Below are positions 46,421 through 59,182 of a stretch of 64,000 nucleotides of DNA, piece by piece; the stretch's first letter is position 1; each line of letters begins with the position of its first letter. The notes beneath the pieces are model-generated. The model saw only the letters and a list, made by a program, of their open reading frames with translations, was not told the origin of the DNA and did not search any database. Made by a program: the position numbers and the translations under genes. This DNA is from Alitta virens (lineage: Eukaryota > Annelida > Polychaeta > Phyllodocida > Nereididae): the NCBI GenBank assembly GCA_932294295.1, contig OW028573.1:2056001-2120000 (forward strand), given 5' to 3'.

Positions 46421-48613
46421 GGGGCTCTGAGGACTCCTTTGCCATTGTGTCACATTGTGTTGCAACATTGTGTTACAATGTTTTACAAGAATGATAGGGG
46501 TTTGTTAGTGGTGACATCAATGCATTAATTTCACATGCTACACCAAAAGCATGTTAAAAGAATAAGACCAAAAAAAGAAGAAAAAGGAATTACATGATGT
46601 ATGTGGGACAGCCCACTTAGCCCGGGGCATGTGATTAGTCTCGAGGCTGGATGTTTTTTCCTTCTGGGTCTATATAAAAGCATTTGATTTTAATGGCTTG
46701 TAAAAGTAGAGGAGTTTTTTGTGAGCAAGTGATCTGTGACCTGCATCAGCATTTCTCTCCTGCTCTGTCAACCTGCCACCTGCAATTACAGTTCTCCAGG
46801 TGTATTGATGCCTTCCAGAAACCATCACCTGCTGACAGCCAAACAAGAGAAGCCGACCACTGGCAAATGGCTCATCTCACAACTCCATTGCTTGCTGGTC
46901 TCTCTGATTGCTTGCTGGTCTCCCTGATTGCTGGTTCAAGCAGAATGAGGCCTTCGAGCTCTTAATTTGTCACTTAATCAGTATGGTTGTGAACTCTGTT
47001 TCTCACGATCTCTAGTCAATGCTTAACTAATGGTTAAAAAAAAGGGGTAATTAATTGTCAAAAAAAAAATATCTTTATTTATTGTAGTAACTTTGCATTT
47101 AGGGTGGTAGTTAATTCACCGTGATTTAACAAACATAAAAGTTGCATGCTCTTGATATAGTGTACCCATAGAGGATTTTCATTTGTGTTTCACTTGGGGT
47201 ATTCATTCCACCCTGATGTGACAATGTAGGTGTTGTATGCTTTGGATATAGAGTAATCCCAAAACTATTTTCTTTTCAGCTAGAAATATTTTACTGGGAG
47301 TCCAAATGAATGCCGTGCAGTGCATAAAAGCTGTCATGCTGTCATTTAACAGTAGTTTTTGCCGAGGTGACTCAGATTGTTTTGTTGGCTATCCAGCCAC
47401 TCATTTGGGACAAATAAACATATCATTTGCCTGGGGTGAAAGCGTGGGGTGCATGGATCCACGGTGGTCCCCTACAGGAGGGGTTTTGGGCACACGCCCT
47501 CCCTTGTTTTGCCAGCCTCTTGTCCACCTTCTGTCCATCCCCCTTTCCATTCTTTTATCTTCTGGAAACTAATTAGCGTCAAACTGCATGGATAGGATTG
47601 CATCCCTGACTGTTTCTGCCACTGGCCCCAACAGCAAACAGCATTTGCCATCCAAATTGGCTCCAATACCTTCTCCCTCATCATTGTTTGGTAAAAGGGC
47701 TTACTGCTTAATAGGGTGCATTTTCCGCCCCTTCAAGATCTATGTCAGATCCAGAAGCCATTGACAGCAAAAGAGACACACGGCTGCACTCTCAGAATGG
47801 CTGCTTGGATTATGCCTGATTCACCCTTAAATGCCACCGTGATTGCCCTCTAGACACACACTGGAAATCAATCAGGCATTTAGTGCATACTTAGATCCAG
47901 CAAATAAAGTGCTGACAACTTCCTGACAGTTGTATGTCATGAAGTTGATGGAGAGAAGACAGCGGCAAGAAAGGGGAGCCACGAAGCGTGTGTTGGGTCC
48001 AGGGTCTTGTGACAGGAACCTTAAACACAAAGCTACCCAAGATGCCTATCTCTTCACCACAATTTACGGCTTAAATGCTCATTTTCCACACAGACAACAT
48101 GTGTGCTGATTCTCAAACAGACGTCACGCTTGAAAGGGCAAGCTAACCTTCTAGTCACAAAATTAATGCAGTGTGCACCTCTGGCTTTTTGGGTATGGAG
48201 CCACTCTTGTCATTCCTGGTCCTTATCTGTCCAAATTGACATGTGAACCCATACAGACGACCGTTCTGCCTTTTACGAATTCTGTATTGTATTTTGAAGT
48301 CTCTGTGAGCAGACTCAGTTTACACTGCATTCTCTTCGCATTATCTCAGTGCAAATGACCAGGTAGATATCATGATGAACTGACAAGGCTTGGGGCCCAT
48401 ATCATTCTACACATTCACTATCATGAATGGTGTTTTAGAAGCAAATAGGCTGTTAAGTAAAAAATAAAAAATAAAATAAAAGAAAGGAGCTACATCTTTA
48501 CGACATTCTAAACATTTCGACTGTCTCTATAATGAATGGCCACATCATAGCCTTACAGAACCTTTAAAGGACTAAGATTTTAATCATCAGGATTTTCAGA
48601 CAGTGCATAGTGG

Positions 48614-48678
48614 CAAGGTGGGAATTGAATCCAGGACCCCAAATGTTACGACCTTTGACTTGAACACTGGCCCACATG
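48614..48678 (-). repeat. tRNA-like sequence on the minus strand (SINE head?)
   Basis: On the minus strand, GCCAGTGTTCAAG resembles an A-box, GTAACAT sits where an anticodon loop would be, and GGTCCTGGATTCAATTCC contains a B-box-like T arm. Stems are degraded. Confidence 0.35.
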
Positions 48679-49363
48679 CATAGTCAACACACTTCTGTGG
48701 AAGCACAATGCCATGTAATGGACAGAACCCATGTTGGTTTTTGTGACAACATAATGAACTTGTAGACTTTAAGCAGCTTGTCATTGGAGCGTGGCAAATC
48801 AGTGGACTGGCAAATCATCTTTAATGGGATGAGGCAGCTTCAGAGGCGGGCCTTGATGATGGGTCTGGACTGTCCAGCTTTGATGGTCAGCAGACACGTG
48901 AGCCACCTAGATGGGCCTTGTGATATGCTGGCCGTTAACAGGGTTTTTAACAGTCGTCTGAAAAGATGGTTGATGATAATTCAGGACTAGAAAGACGCCG
49001 AGACACCACATATGGCTAATGATCCCACTGCCCTTCTTCTTCTTTGAGATATCTGAGTCTTTTAAAGATATATTTGCTTTGCTTCACCGATTATGACTTT
49101 TTCATGTCCTGATAATCATCACAAAGCCCATATGTGCTACTGAAAGAGTTTTAACAACTGTGACCAATTTCAGTTGCTGAAATAAACCTACAAGATGCTG
49201 TTTTTGAAACTCAGTGTTTTATTGTCATTTGGTTTGTCCCTGTTGTGTTTGTTTAAGCTCAATTTACCAAGTAAAAACTCTTTTGCTTGATTTTTTCATT
49301 CATATTATATAATTTAAAACACTAATCAAATTGTAGGTATAACCTCACAGTTTATCATCTTAA

Positions 49364-50533
49364 GGTGGCTCGATACCCGTGAACTTTTACATAGGAATCC
49401 CTTTGAAGTAGGTTTGTTTCATATAATGCAAAAATATGGAAAAAAATTGGCGGGTCACTGTGCTAATTTTCGAATTATTGGAGGTTTTCTATTCACCAGT
49501 GGTGCCCAGAACCAATAGGGCCTAAATAAGGCAGCTTTTTCCCTGCTCATTCCGTCTCATATCCAGTCTAATATTTTAATTACTATAACTATAAAAGAAT
49601 GTGATGTAATTTTATGCAGTGGACTTTCAGGAAAATTGTTTTCCCTTTTTCCACAGAAATTCATAAAAGAACAATAATTTTATGGAAACTGAAGCAAAAG
49701 CATGCCAAATCAAAAAGTATAATTTTTTTCAAGGACTTTTTCACAAATCTTGGAATATATTTTTTTTTCAACCATATGAATTTATTATAATTTTTTACAT
49801 GATTGTAACTTATTATAATAATCAATGAGAGACGATAAAAAGCGGGGGGGGGGGGGGTGGGGTCACCTCGCTTGTTTTCTAGAAAAACTTGCTGTTTTAT
49901 GATGTCCCCCAGTTTGACCGAACTAATACTCAGAGCAACATATGCTCATATAATGTTCTGGTTTTTCACAAATTTAAAGCTATTGACCAGCAAAGCCTAT
50001 CATTTGGTATATATGGCATAATTTTAGTATTAGATCCGAATTAGAGCGGTCCTGTTTTAGCACTACATTCTTGCTGTCATTTACTCCTGTTCTTCAGTGA
50101 AATTAAGAATATTAACCTTAACTTGTAGCCCATGTTTGAGGCTCAGTATTGTTAATAATATTGCACAAAGAATTTTGAAATTTTAGAAAAATTTAGAAAA
50201 TGTCATGAAAAGCACAATGCCTGAGTTTGGTAATTGTTGCTGAATAAAATAAAAATACGGAAGTTATTTGTACGTCTGATTTTAATGTTGATTTCTACAA
50301 AAATTAATTATTGTAGCAGCTCGCAATTTCCGTAGTGTATAACCTAGTTACTTTATGATCACATATCCATAAGTTTTGAACAAGGGATAGCGAAGATATG
50401 ACATGAAGGATATTGCGTAGTTTTACAAGTGCCTGTGTCGCTCCTCATTACGTCTGCAGTGGCTTTATCTATGCATTTATTACATGCGCGAACAGCTGCG
50501 CAGTGCAACGCTTTTGATGAGTACCGAGCCACC
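49364..50533. mobile_element. 1.17-kb non-autonomous DNA transposon, TTAA-type (Kolobok-like?)
   Basis: The left end TTAA|GGTGGCTCGATACCC matches the inverted right end GAGTACCGAGCCACC|TGAA: GGTGGCTCG[A/G]TAC[C/T]C. The left flank is TTAA; the right flank TGAA differs by one base, consistent with a decayed TTAA target duplication. The interior is AT-rich with a G-run near 49850 and no transposase frame. The TTAA target suggests Kolobok or piggyBac; the family is not proven. Confidence 0.65.
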
Positions 50534-53500
50534 TGAAATCGTCGTTTTCATCTACGAAATATTCATGTACAAATATTTATATACACCCAGTTTGGCATCT
50601 CTTTCTAAGGTCTTCAAAGTATTTGACTCCAGTCCATTCACTCAGCTGCTTTAAACAGACATCAAATGTATTCTTTAACAAAAGTTAACTGCGTGGAGGA
50701 TACATTTTGGATACCGGGTTCTCAATTAAAGGTTTAATGAAGTGAAATAAGAGGATGGCTCGGGAGGCACATGACCAGCTCCCCTGCCAGTCAACAAAAA
50801 GCCCCCGTCATTGGATTGAGTGTGAGTATAATCCCGTCAAACGGAGCCAGTCATTGTCATATGTAGATTATGTTCATACTTATCCTGGTAGAGTTCCTGG
50901 CCTCATGCACCATGCTGGAAATCCCTCCATCCTTTTTTTCGGGACCTTTCCACTGTCGGTCACATCACTCACTCAATTATCTCTTTTTTACACCAGTTGA
51001 CCACAACTTCAAAGTCCACTGATTCCTCTTTAACTGTACCTTTTTGCACCCTCTCGCTTCATTTGAGCCAGTCTGTCCATCCACTGTGGGGGTTTTAAGC
51101 TGACAGGTATGACTTATTCTGTTGCCTTTTGAGTTATTGGCCTCTGTTGCACAAAAGAACTACCACCGGAACATAAATACGCCCACATTCCAAATAGAAA
51201 CAGCAAGGAACAATATATATTACCATCCATGATGTGTAATTTCATGAAGTACATTGGCATGTTTAATACAGGGAAATATCTATACACCAAGGAATACACT
51301 ACCATCCACAATGCAATACACTACCATCCACAATGCAATACACTACCATCCACAATGTAATACACTACCATCCACAATGCAATACACTACCATCCACAAC
51401 GTAATACACTACCATCCACAATGCAATACACTACCATCCACAATGCAATACACTACAATCCACAATGTAATACACTACCATCCACAATGCAATAGAGTAC
51501 CATCCACAATGTAATACACTACCATCCACAACGTAATACACTACCATCCACAATGCAATACACTACCATCCACAATGTAATACACTACCATCCAAAGTAA
51601 TACACTACCATCCACAATGCAATACACTACCATCCATAATGCAATACACTACCATCCACAATGTAATACACTACCATCCACAATGTAATACACTACCATC
51701 CACCAAGAAATATCATCCACTGAGCTACCACTACCACTTATTTTGGGACAATTTAAGGTTAAAATAAACTGCTCTTATACATGTCCACACCTGGTGCTAG
51801 CTACAACATGACCTAAAAAAAGACAGTTTGGTTGTATCTCTGTTCAAATTGATTAGAATTTATACGCAGTTTTCCTTAAACAGACTTTTTAATATAACGA
51901 TAGTTTAATTTTCCAACAAGCAAGTTGTTAGACACAGTACAAACATATAGAGTGGTTTGACTTTTTTTTTCAAAAATCTCATTACGTTTAATGGTTGCAA
52001 ACATGAACAGTAATTACAACAACCATCATTAGCAGCACTTTGATGATATTGGATAGGTGTGAATAACTTTTTGAGGCAATGTAAGTTGGAATCATAAAGT
52101 GTAAGTCATCCATCTGTGTCTGCAGCTGCATGTAATACTAGAGTGTAAATGAAGCTCATTTGACCTGGATCTATCGGTGCTCTTAAATCACATTGGTTGG
52201 GTTTTTGTTTTGCCCTTTTTAAGCTGTGTTAGAGAAGTTGTTGACAAGGCCCGTTGACCAGCTGATGCACTTCAAAGGCTGGAAGGCATGTTTAGTTGGG
52301 CAATGGATCAGTCATTTATGCACTTTTATTTGAAGAGGTTCCTCAATGAGGCAATAAGTGCTCATTGTTTGCTTTTGATGGAGCGGGCTGCAGCAGGTGG
52401 GGGCCTCCATCACCCCAAGTTGCTGAAGCAGGCTCTGCATCGCAACACATCACCGATCAAGAGGCCAGTGTAATCATCGCAGAGTCATACAATTGCACCT
52501 CCATTCAAACCCTGTACATAACGAGGTGAAGTGGCCCCATTGTCACTTGCTGTGTTTGCAATGTTTGACAGCCTGGAACAGCATCCAAAATTCAAAACCA
52601 AATAAATTTTAATGAAATGGCAGTATTGCCGTGCTTGCATCTGATTATACGACATCAAAAGCCCAACATATTGGCTGGTTTCAAAGCAGTTTGTTTCTAA
52701 TGATGCTTCTAAAGGATTACCGGGATGCCGAGGTTATCTGTGGTTATCATTGCACCATCGACAACCAGAGATGCAGCTCTCCGCATAAGACTGTTAGGGG
52801 ATGCTGCAAGGACGGCTAACAAAGGCCTTGACCAGCGGTCAACCAGGTCAACTGACCAGCACTGCGGGGTGTCAGACTGCCCACTGTCCAGTGTAGATGT
52901 GATTTGTCCCAAGTGAGGCTTTCAGACTCAAGCTTCATTAAGGGCTGTCAAGCAGACTGACCACGACCCAGGCTGACCGCTACCCCCTGACCCCCCTTGT
53001 TACGCACCCTTTCAATCCAACAATCACAAAACTCGCCCTTTTATTGTCAAGAATATGAAATATTTCGTGGTCAACGGGTCATCATTTTCAAAGACATTTG
53101 GGGATGAGTTTTCCAGTATGCTTTAAATTGTTTTGATGACCTTCAGATTCCCCTTGACTGTCGAAGGTCATTGTAAATGCTCCGAACAACAGACTCTTGA
53201 AAGTCTATAAATTCCAAAACCTGTCAAACGGAATTATTCTGCATTTTGAGCGATTTTATCTTGGCTTGGGTGTGTACATCAAACATATTTCGTGATGGAG
53301 CATTATGTTTTTGTATTCTGGTATTCAAACCCATAACAGAGGGATACGCCAGATAACACACATTTAACTCTCATAGAAGACTGGTTTGAACATTCTAGAA
53401 TTGAGCCAACAAAATTTCATTATAATTTATTTCAGGAGCCAAAAAAGTACATTTTCAGAAAAAACCCATAAAAATGCTAACCATGATTACAACATTGTCT

Positions 53501-54959
53501 GGATGCAGTAGTTGCTTGCACTGATATTATATTTTATTTGATTCATTTTATTTTATTTCATCAAGAGATTGAGTGGCACTAAAAAATTTGGCATTCAGCA
53601 AATGTGAGCAATACTGAGAACTGCTCTATTCATGGTAGCGCCCTCTCGCGAATATACTATAAACAACATGGCTGCTGGGAATTATATAATACATCCCACT
53701 GTTGAGTGAGCAGCGAAGCAAATTGTTGCTTTTTCTGAGTGATGGTTACCATGATCTTTTTTGGAAGCAGATGGCGAATAATGACATGTGGGGCAAAATG
53801 GTTGCCATGGCATCACCTGCCCCTGGATTCCATCACCTGAAGGGATGAGGAGGAATTACAGGTGCTGCTGGGGAATCACGGCTGCTGAGGCAGAATGGGG
53901 TGTCAGCAAACCATCATTACATATCCCATAAGAGTTGACTAATGATCAACATAAACCACATTTCTGGGTTTGTTGCCTCGGGTAACTGGGCAACCACTTA
54001 TTGCTCTGAAACTGTCACAGCATTGCTGCACAACTCACTGAAAATCTATTTGATTAAGTGTGTCTAAAATAATAAATCAGTCAGTTTTATTGAACAAACT
54101 CTTCCACCTTGGTCAGTATCATGTATCCTAGAAGAAATAATGACCTTTGTTTTTTGGGTAAAAAATGTGTAATTTCACGGCAATGTTGCTGAAGACTAAA
54201 TTTTTGGCTGTTTTGGTCTCTGATTGTGGACTCAGTCAAAATGTCTAAAAGATCTTAGTCAAGGTGATGTTCAGTGATGCTGTACACACCTCCAGGGTAT
54301 ATCACTAATGTTGACAATTCCCAGCACCCATGATCTCACACCTATTGGTTATTCTAAAGAGACAATTATTGTAGGCCTGAATTATATTGGTAAATACAGC
54401 AAGACAGCAATCAACAGAAGTGTGGGTTAATCACACTGCCATTATGACTGGGTAATTTGGGAGGTAAATAGCATCTTCGGAAGGAGGGTAATTTGTCAAA
54501 CTATTGTTTGCAGAATCTGTCTGAGCTGCTTTAATTGGCCAAAGGAGGAGAGGCGATGGTCATTTTTGGAAACCCCTGGGGTGGCCGGAGTGACCAGTGG
54601 TCAGCCTACAGCAGCTGGACTTCTCCCAAGGCCAGAAACTGTCACTAAGTAGCCATCAACGTCTTAATCATGTCCAGTGCATGGTCATAATTGTAGGTGG
54701 TGCTGAGAAACTAGGTTTGGTGTGAAAGTGATTTGTAGGCTGGTCTCGTAATGAGAAAACTACCACAAGGAATTTACAAATTTGCAAGCCGTGAATTTGG
54801 TGAAGTGGGCTACATAATTAAGACAGCTTAACTCTATGAGCCATGGACCACTAATCAAACTCTGATCTCAAAATAGGTAGTTAAACAAATAGGATATTAT
54901 CATGCTGTGTATATCATGGTCACTGTAAATATACACATATATTTAAGAATATTAGGAAA
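50534..54959. other. Intergenic around the 22-bp minisatellite
   Basis: Apart from the 22-bp array, nothing recognisable was seen. Frames near 52.3-52.9 kb show no domain. Confidence 0.4.
51288..51707 (-). repeat. 22-bp minisatellite (array B), about 19 units
   Basis: The plus-strand unit is ATACACTACCATCCACAATG plus CA or TA, repeated head to tail with few substitutions; one shortened unit lies near 51590. The unit has no conserved-repeat/variable-spacer structure, so it is not CRISPR-like. Read on the minus strand it is nearly identical to the first 22-23 bp of the 40-bp unit at 26.4 kb. Confidence 0.95.
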
Positions 54960-55396
54960 TAACTGAACACCAAACATGAAAAAAACAATGAGATACCTGA
55001 TATTTTTAGAACTTCTTTCATGTATAGATATGAAATACACCAAATGAACACAAGAAATTCATTTAAATTACATGTACCAAAATAGAACACAAAAGTATAT
55101 GGTGGAAGCGCTCTGTACTATTTAGGTGCTAAAATGTTTAATGAACTGCCGACAAAAATGACTAAATTGAAAGATGTACAACATATATATACAATTAAGA
55201 GGCTTTTACATAGATGAATATTAATTCATTCGATTGCATGCATTGAGTATGATTGACATTGTTGTTTTATCTTGTAAATATATATATATATATATAACTG
55301 TATACATGTACAGGGTGTCAACACCGATAGGCTTTGGCCTTTTTGACATCCTACTTTTTTTTTGGTGAAATACAAATTTGAATTGAATTGAATTGA
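54960..55396 (+). mobile_element. 5'-truncated LINE (L2/CR1/Jockey-like) 3' end
   Basis: The frame from about 55029 to the stop at 55215-55217 encodes HQMNTRNSFKLHVPK, an in-frame stop, then VYGGSALYYLGAKMFNELP and KRLLHR-stop. This is the usual C-terminal pattern of non-LTR reverse transcriptases (YNTR..., Y.G.K.WN.LP, FK..L). A short 3' UTR with a TA microsatellite follows, then a (GAATT)n tail. The premature TAG marks it as dead. No more than the last part of the open frame is present. Confidence 0.7.
55272..55298. repeat. (TA)n microsatellite within the LINE 3' UTR
   Basis: About a dozen TA units inside the LINE remnant; a second, shorter TA run lies at about 37307-37322 in gene B exon 2. 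Confidence 0.85.
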
Positions 55397-56044
55397 ATAA
55401 ATGTTTTGTATGCTAGCTAAATATTTTATATTTGCATTACATTTACTTTTGGTTAAAGGTAGTTGTGTATCTGTACCTGCTGAGTCATATTGTATGGCGA
55501 CAAGTACTACACATACATGTCCAGCAGAGTTAAGTTTGGTTTTCGAACACCCTCCTTTCAGTGTTTCTTGGAAATGTGCAATTCAAGTAACAATTAATTT
55601 ACACAGAACTTTCAAGAGCAATGAATCATAGTCAGCTAAAAAAAAATGGAGTATTACCAGATTGTACTCGAATTTTGTACTCAACCGTCGTTTTAATATT
55701 AGGTGAATGCTGACCTGACATTGGCTGAGCAATTTTTCATGATAAGAAGATGGACACTCAATAAAGCTTCTCTGTTTGTTCTTTGGATGGGTTGATGGGA
55801 AGATAGCAAGAGGCAGCAGCACCTGGCTCTGTTTGAATTCACCGTTCAAGTTGTGCAAGTGATGGAATTAATTTCATTATGACAGACCATTCACATACAG
55901 CACAATAGATCCAGGGGTCAACCATTCGCCAAAATGCTGAATGTGAGAGGTTAAACGCTGGTTAATGTGGTTATCGTGAATAGCATTGGTTGGCCTTTAT
56001 GTTCAAAATGGGAAATTTCACTTGGTTAGTTAATTGAATGGCCA

Positions 56045-56106
56045 CCTGATTGATTAATTGATTGATGATTGATTGATGGATTGATTGATTGATTGATTGA
56101 TTCATT
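56045..56106. repeat. (GATT)n microsatellite
   Basis: About 14 imperfect GATT units ending in ATTCATTCATTGAAT. It may be the tail of a minus-strand retroelement insertion. Confidence 0.8.
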
Positions 56107-56119
56107 CATTGAATATGAA

Positions 56120-56297
56120 ATGTGCAATTTGTGAACGTCAGCTATAAGGAGGCATATAGATCTACCAGTTTTGCGAATAAATGGGTGTATTCGGCAATGT
56201 GTCTGCATTTTACTAATCTGTGGAGAACCACCTTGTAGTTTTTTTTTATATATTGGTGTCATCCATTTTAAATAAATAAAGTTCAATTCAATTCAAT
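56120..56297 (+). mobile_element. Probable retroelement 3' end with (TTCAA)n tail
   Basis: AT-rich sequence ends in TTTAAATAAATAAAG followed by repeated TTCAA (AATTCAATTCAAT) at about 56275-56297, the kind of pentanucleotide tail also seen on the LINE fragment near 55.4 kb. No coding part was identified. Confidence 0.4.
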
Positions 56298-58987
56298 GTG
56301 TCCGCAAAATAAGTTGGCTAGAAATATCTGAATTTGATTTTTGAATGAGCAAACATAGCACTGCAATAATTGGCCCCATACCCACTCGTTAGTTTCTTTT
56401 TGAGAAGAAAAGCTGCCCTGGCCTATTAGCGAAAGCTTCCCAAGAATGCAATTTCCAAAATAAAGTTTGGTCTAATGATAGATTGACCTTTGGGTCAGCG
56501 TTAGAGCACGCTTGTATGAATGTGTTTATAATTGGCACAGGGGGAGTCATAAGCTCATGAATTTTCGCTGGGGGGATTGTTGAGGGGTGAATGATCGTGG
56601 GAATTTGGTCCTTGTGGGGTGCAGTGGAGGCACGCGACTGTCTTCCTGGCGTTGCGAGGTCAGGCGTGCTTCATTGTGTTCCCAGAAACATCTGGCGTCT
56701 TGGCCGTCACACTCCGACGCCCGACGTTTGCCTTCCATTGTCTGAGCGTCACATACGAGCGCACATTCCGACGGAGACGCGCGTTAAGTAGGGATGCAAC
56801 GCCGAAAATGATCGCGTCCTCTCTCATTTATTGTTCGAGGAATTCTAGGTAAGTAAAATGCCTCGAACGCCACCTGCCGTTAAGAAATAGAAAGTGACAC
56901 CTGCACGTGCCACGATCGAGGCACCACCTGCCTTTGGGCACTGATAACCTTCGCCACTGGCCAGCCCTAGTATAAACACTTACAAGGTGAAAAACAGCCC
57001 CTTACTTTTATCTGCTCACGGTTCAAACGTTACAAACAAAATGTTTAGAGGCAGTGCTGCCATTGGCCCACCCAGGTCACCATTCAAAAGTGCTGTGGGT
57101 GACTGGGGGACCATAACGTTATGGAAAGGTCATGTCAAGGAGATCTATTTATCATTATTTTAAATCGTTACAGTCACAGGCATAAAAAGTATTTTTTTAT
57201 GTAAACCGGTTATTTGTGGACCACAGAATCAGAAAAAAGCACAAAGCACACAAAAATCTGCATCTGAATAGTTATTCACAAATAGAAGACATTAAAAAAG
57301 ATTGAAGAGAATTTTTGACCTTTTCTCTTGATCGTTGAGCTGGTTATATGGTTTGCCTCTTTCCATCAATTGGTCGAGTTAAAGACCCAAGCTCTGCTTT
57401 TACCATTAATTTAGCATTTAGGACAAAACTACAAAAATTATGTGGTTCGTTTTTACTGCGCAGTGTTGCGCTGTACAATTTTACTTTTCAAAATGTTCAA
57501 ATAAAACTAGTATAGGCCTATTTCATTTTAAAATAAGTCACAACCATTGCCAATATGTTTGAAATTTAAAAGTATAACTTTGAAGCAAAATAAAGAGCTG
57601 AGAATGATATTGTCGAGCTTGGAGCTATGTAAATAGAGCAAGTTTAGGTATGAATAATAAATTGAATGTAAATTATTTCAATGAGCTGTCATTTACTGAA
57701 GTACATCCGTAGCTGATCATAATTTGATAAGCTCGTCTCATCTCACCACAGGGACTGCGGGGTTCACAAATGCCTGTACAGGGGAGCCGTTCCACGCGAG
57801 TGGCTCGTGCAGATATGCAAATGAGGGGCAGATGTTACCAGCTTCAAGTCTTTTGGCGCCAACGGTTCATGCTCCACCACACTTGACAATTTCACATGGG
57901 CTGATTTGACACATGCAGAGAAGCATGCCTATGGCTGGAGGGATGGCACGGGGTCAATATTTGATAGAATGCTATAAATGTGCCTGGATAGAAACGAGCT
58001 TTCCACTTTCAGAACTTCACCAAAAAAAACTGCAACACCCTTTATATTTTCCCTTTCAGAGAGATACATAAAATGGAGAGGTACAGTTTTGATTTATATT
58101 TTGTGTCTACAAATTTTGTGTAACTTTATTGAATATTATTCTAAAGACTACATGTAAGACTGGCTTCATTGGCAATATAACAACAATGCAGTGCACTATA
58201 AGTCTGTTTCAGCCATTATAATTCGTTCATTTCAGCAATTTGCGCATATGAGCACATCACTTCATGTATCCCCCCCCCTAACGTTTTATTTCAAATTTCC
58301 TAATCTCATAATGCTCCCCACAACACCACATGATATGATCTCGTATCATCACATCCGGCTGATCTCTATTTGATTAAGTATTAATGCAGACCCGTTTCAA
58401 TTTTCGAAAACTTGTACTTCTACCACTGCACTCTGTGCAAACTGTTTATCAGAACCAGTATTAATATACTTTGTATACGTCACTCTTAACTCAGAGCTTA
58501 TTTCTCATTACTTCCATCAACCAAATTTTATCTTTAGATATATTTTAAAAGACATTTATTATTGTATATATGTGTCGCTGCTGCCTCCAGCTTTTAAGGA
58601 AACCTTTTATAAATATAAATAAATTAGCATGAATGACAATTAACTAGTCAATCTGATTGCACTGTTAGATAGTTAGTCTGAGTACCCATGAGTGTCATAT
58701 ACGTGTATATGACTACCTTTTTAGCCTTGCACTTGATGATGCTGTTGCAGCACTTGTTGTGGCATCTGCTCCATCCTCATCACTACAGGTATCCTGCTGC
58801 CGCATCTTACCTGCTCAGGTGAGCACTGGGTGGCATCCATTGGGTGCAGGTGATGCCGGCTGCTGATGCACCAGCTGTTAAGGAGGCAAGCACTGATTCC
58901 ACAAAACAGTCAGTCTCAAGTGCATCCAACATTCCGACGCTTGTCCAGTAGTGACTTTACATACCCTTATACGATTTGCAATATAAC

Positions 58988-59182
58988 TTGATTGATTGGC
59001 TGATTAATTTATTGATTTGACTGACTGACTGATTGATTGATTGATTGATTTATTGAACACCCTGGATGGACTACGGAATGAAGTTGACATGATGTTTAAT
59101 AATCGAGTCGCTTGATTCAATATATCAATCAATGCGTCCATCAAGGGTGTTCACAAAATCCATCAATCAATCAATCAATCCT
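58988..59182. repeat. Inverted GATT-tailed repeats around a ~60-bp spacer
   Basis: (GATT)n followed by TTATTGAACACCCTGGATGGAC (to about 59071) is mirrored by GTCCATCAAGGGTGTTCAC...(AATC)n starting near 59136. On the minus strand the left copy reads like an RNA 3' end, with AATAAA followed by an (AATC)n tail. This suggests two inverted copies of the same retroelement 3' end, or a foldback element. Confidence 0.6.

Larger units (their letters stand above)
37431..49363. other. Intergenic, downstream of gene B
   Basis: No gene recognised. Holds CTCF-like sites, short tandem repeats, and a strong TATA-like TCTATATAAAAG near 46670 with no recognisable product after it. Open frames of 143 codons at 39156-39587 and 39655-40086 are repetitive or uneven in composition and show no domain. 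Confidence 0.45.

Noticed and set aside
51254..51514. Open frame of 86 codons with repeating TTIHNAIHYHPQCN peptide
   Set aside because: It is a by-product of translating the 22-bp minisatellite, not a gene.
51288..51707. CRISPR-like array
   Set aside because: Units are contiguous and near-identical with no unique spacers, and the genome is animal-type.
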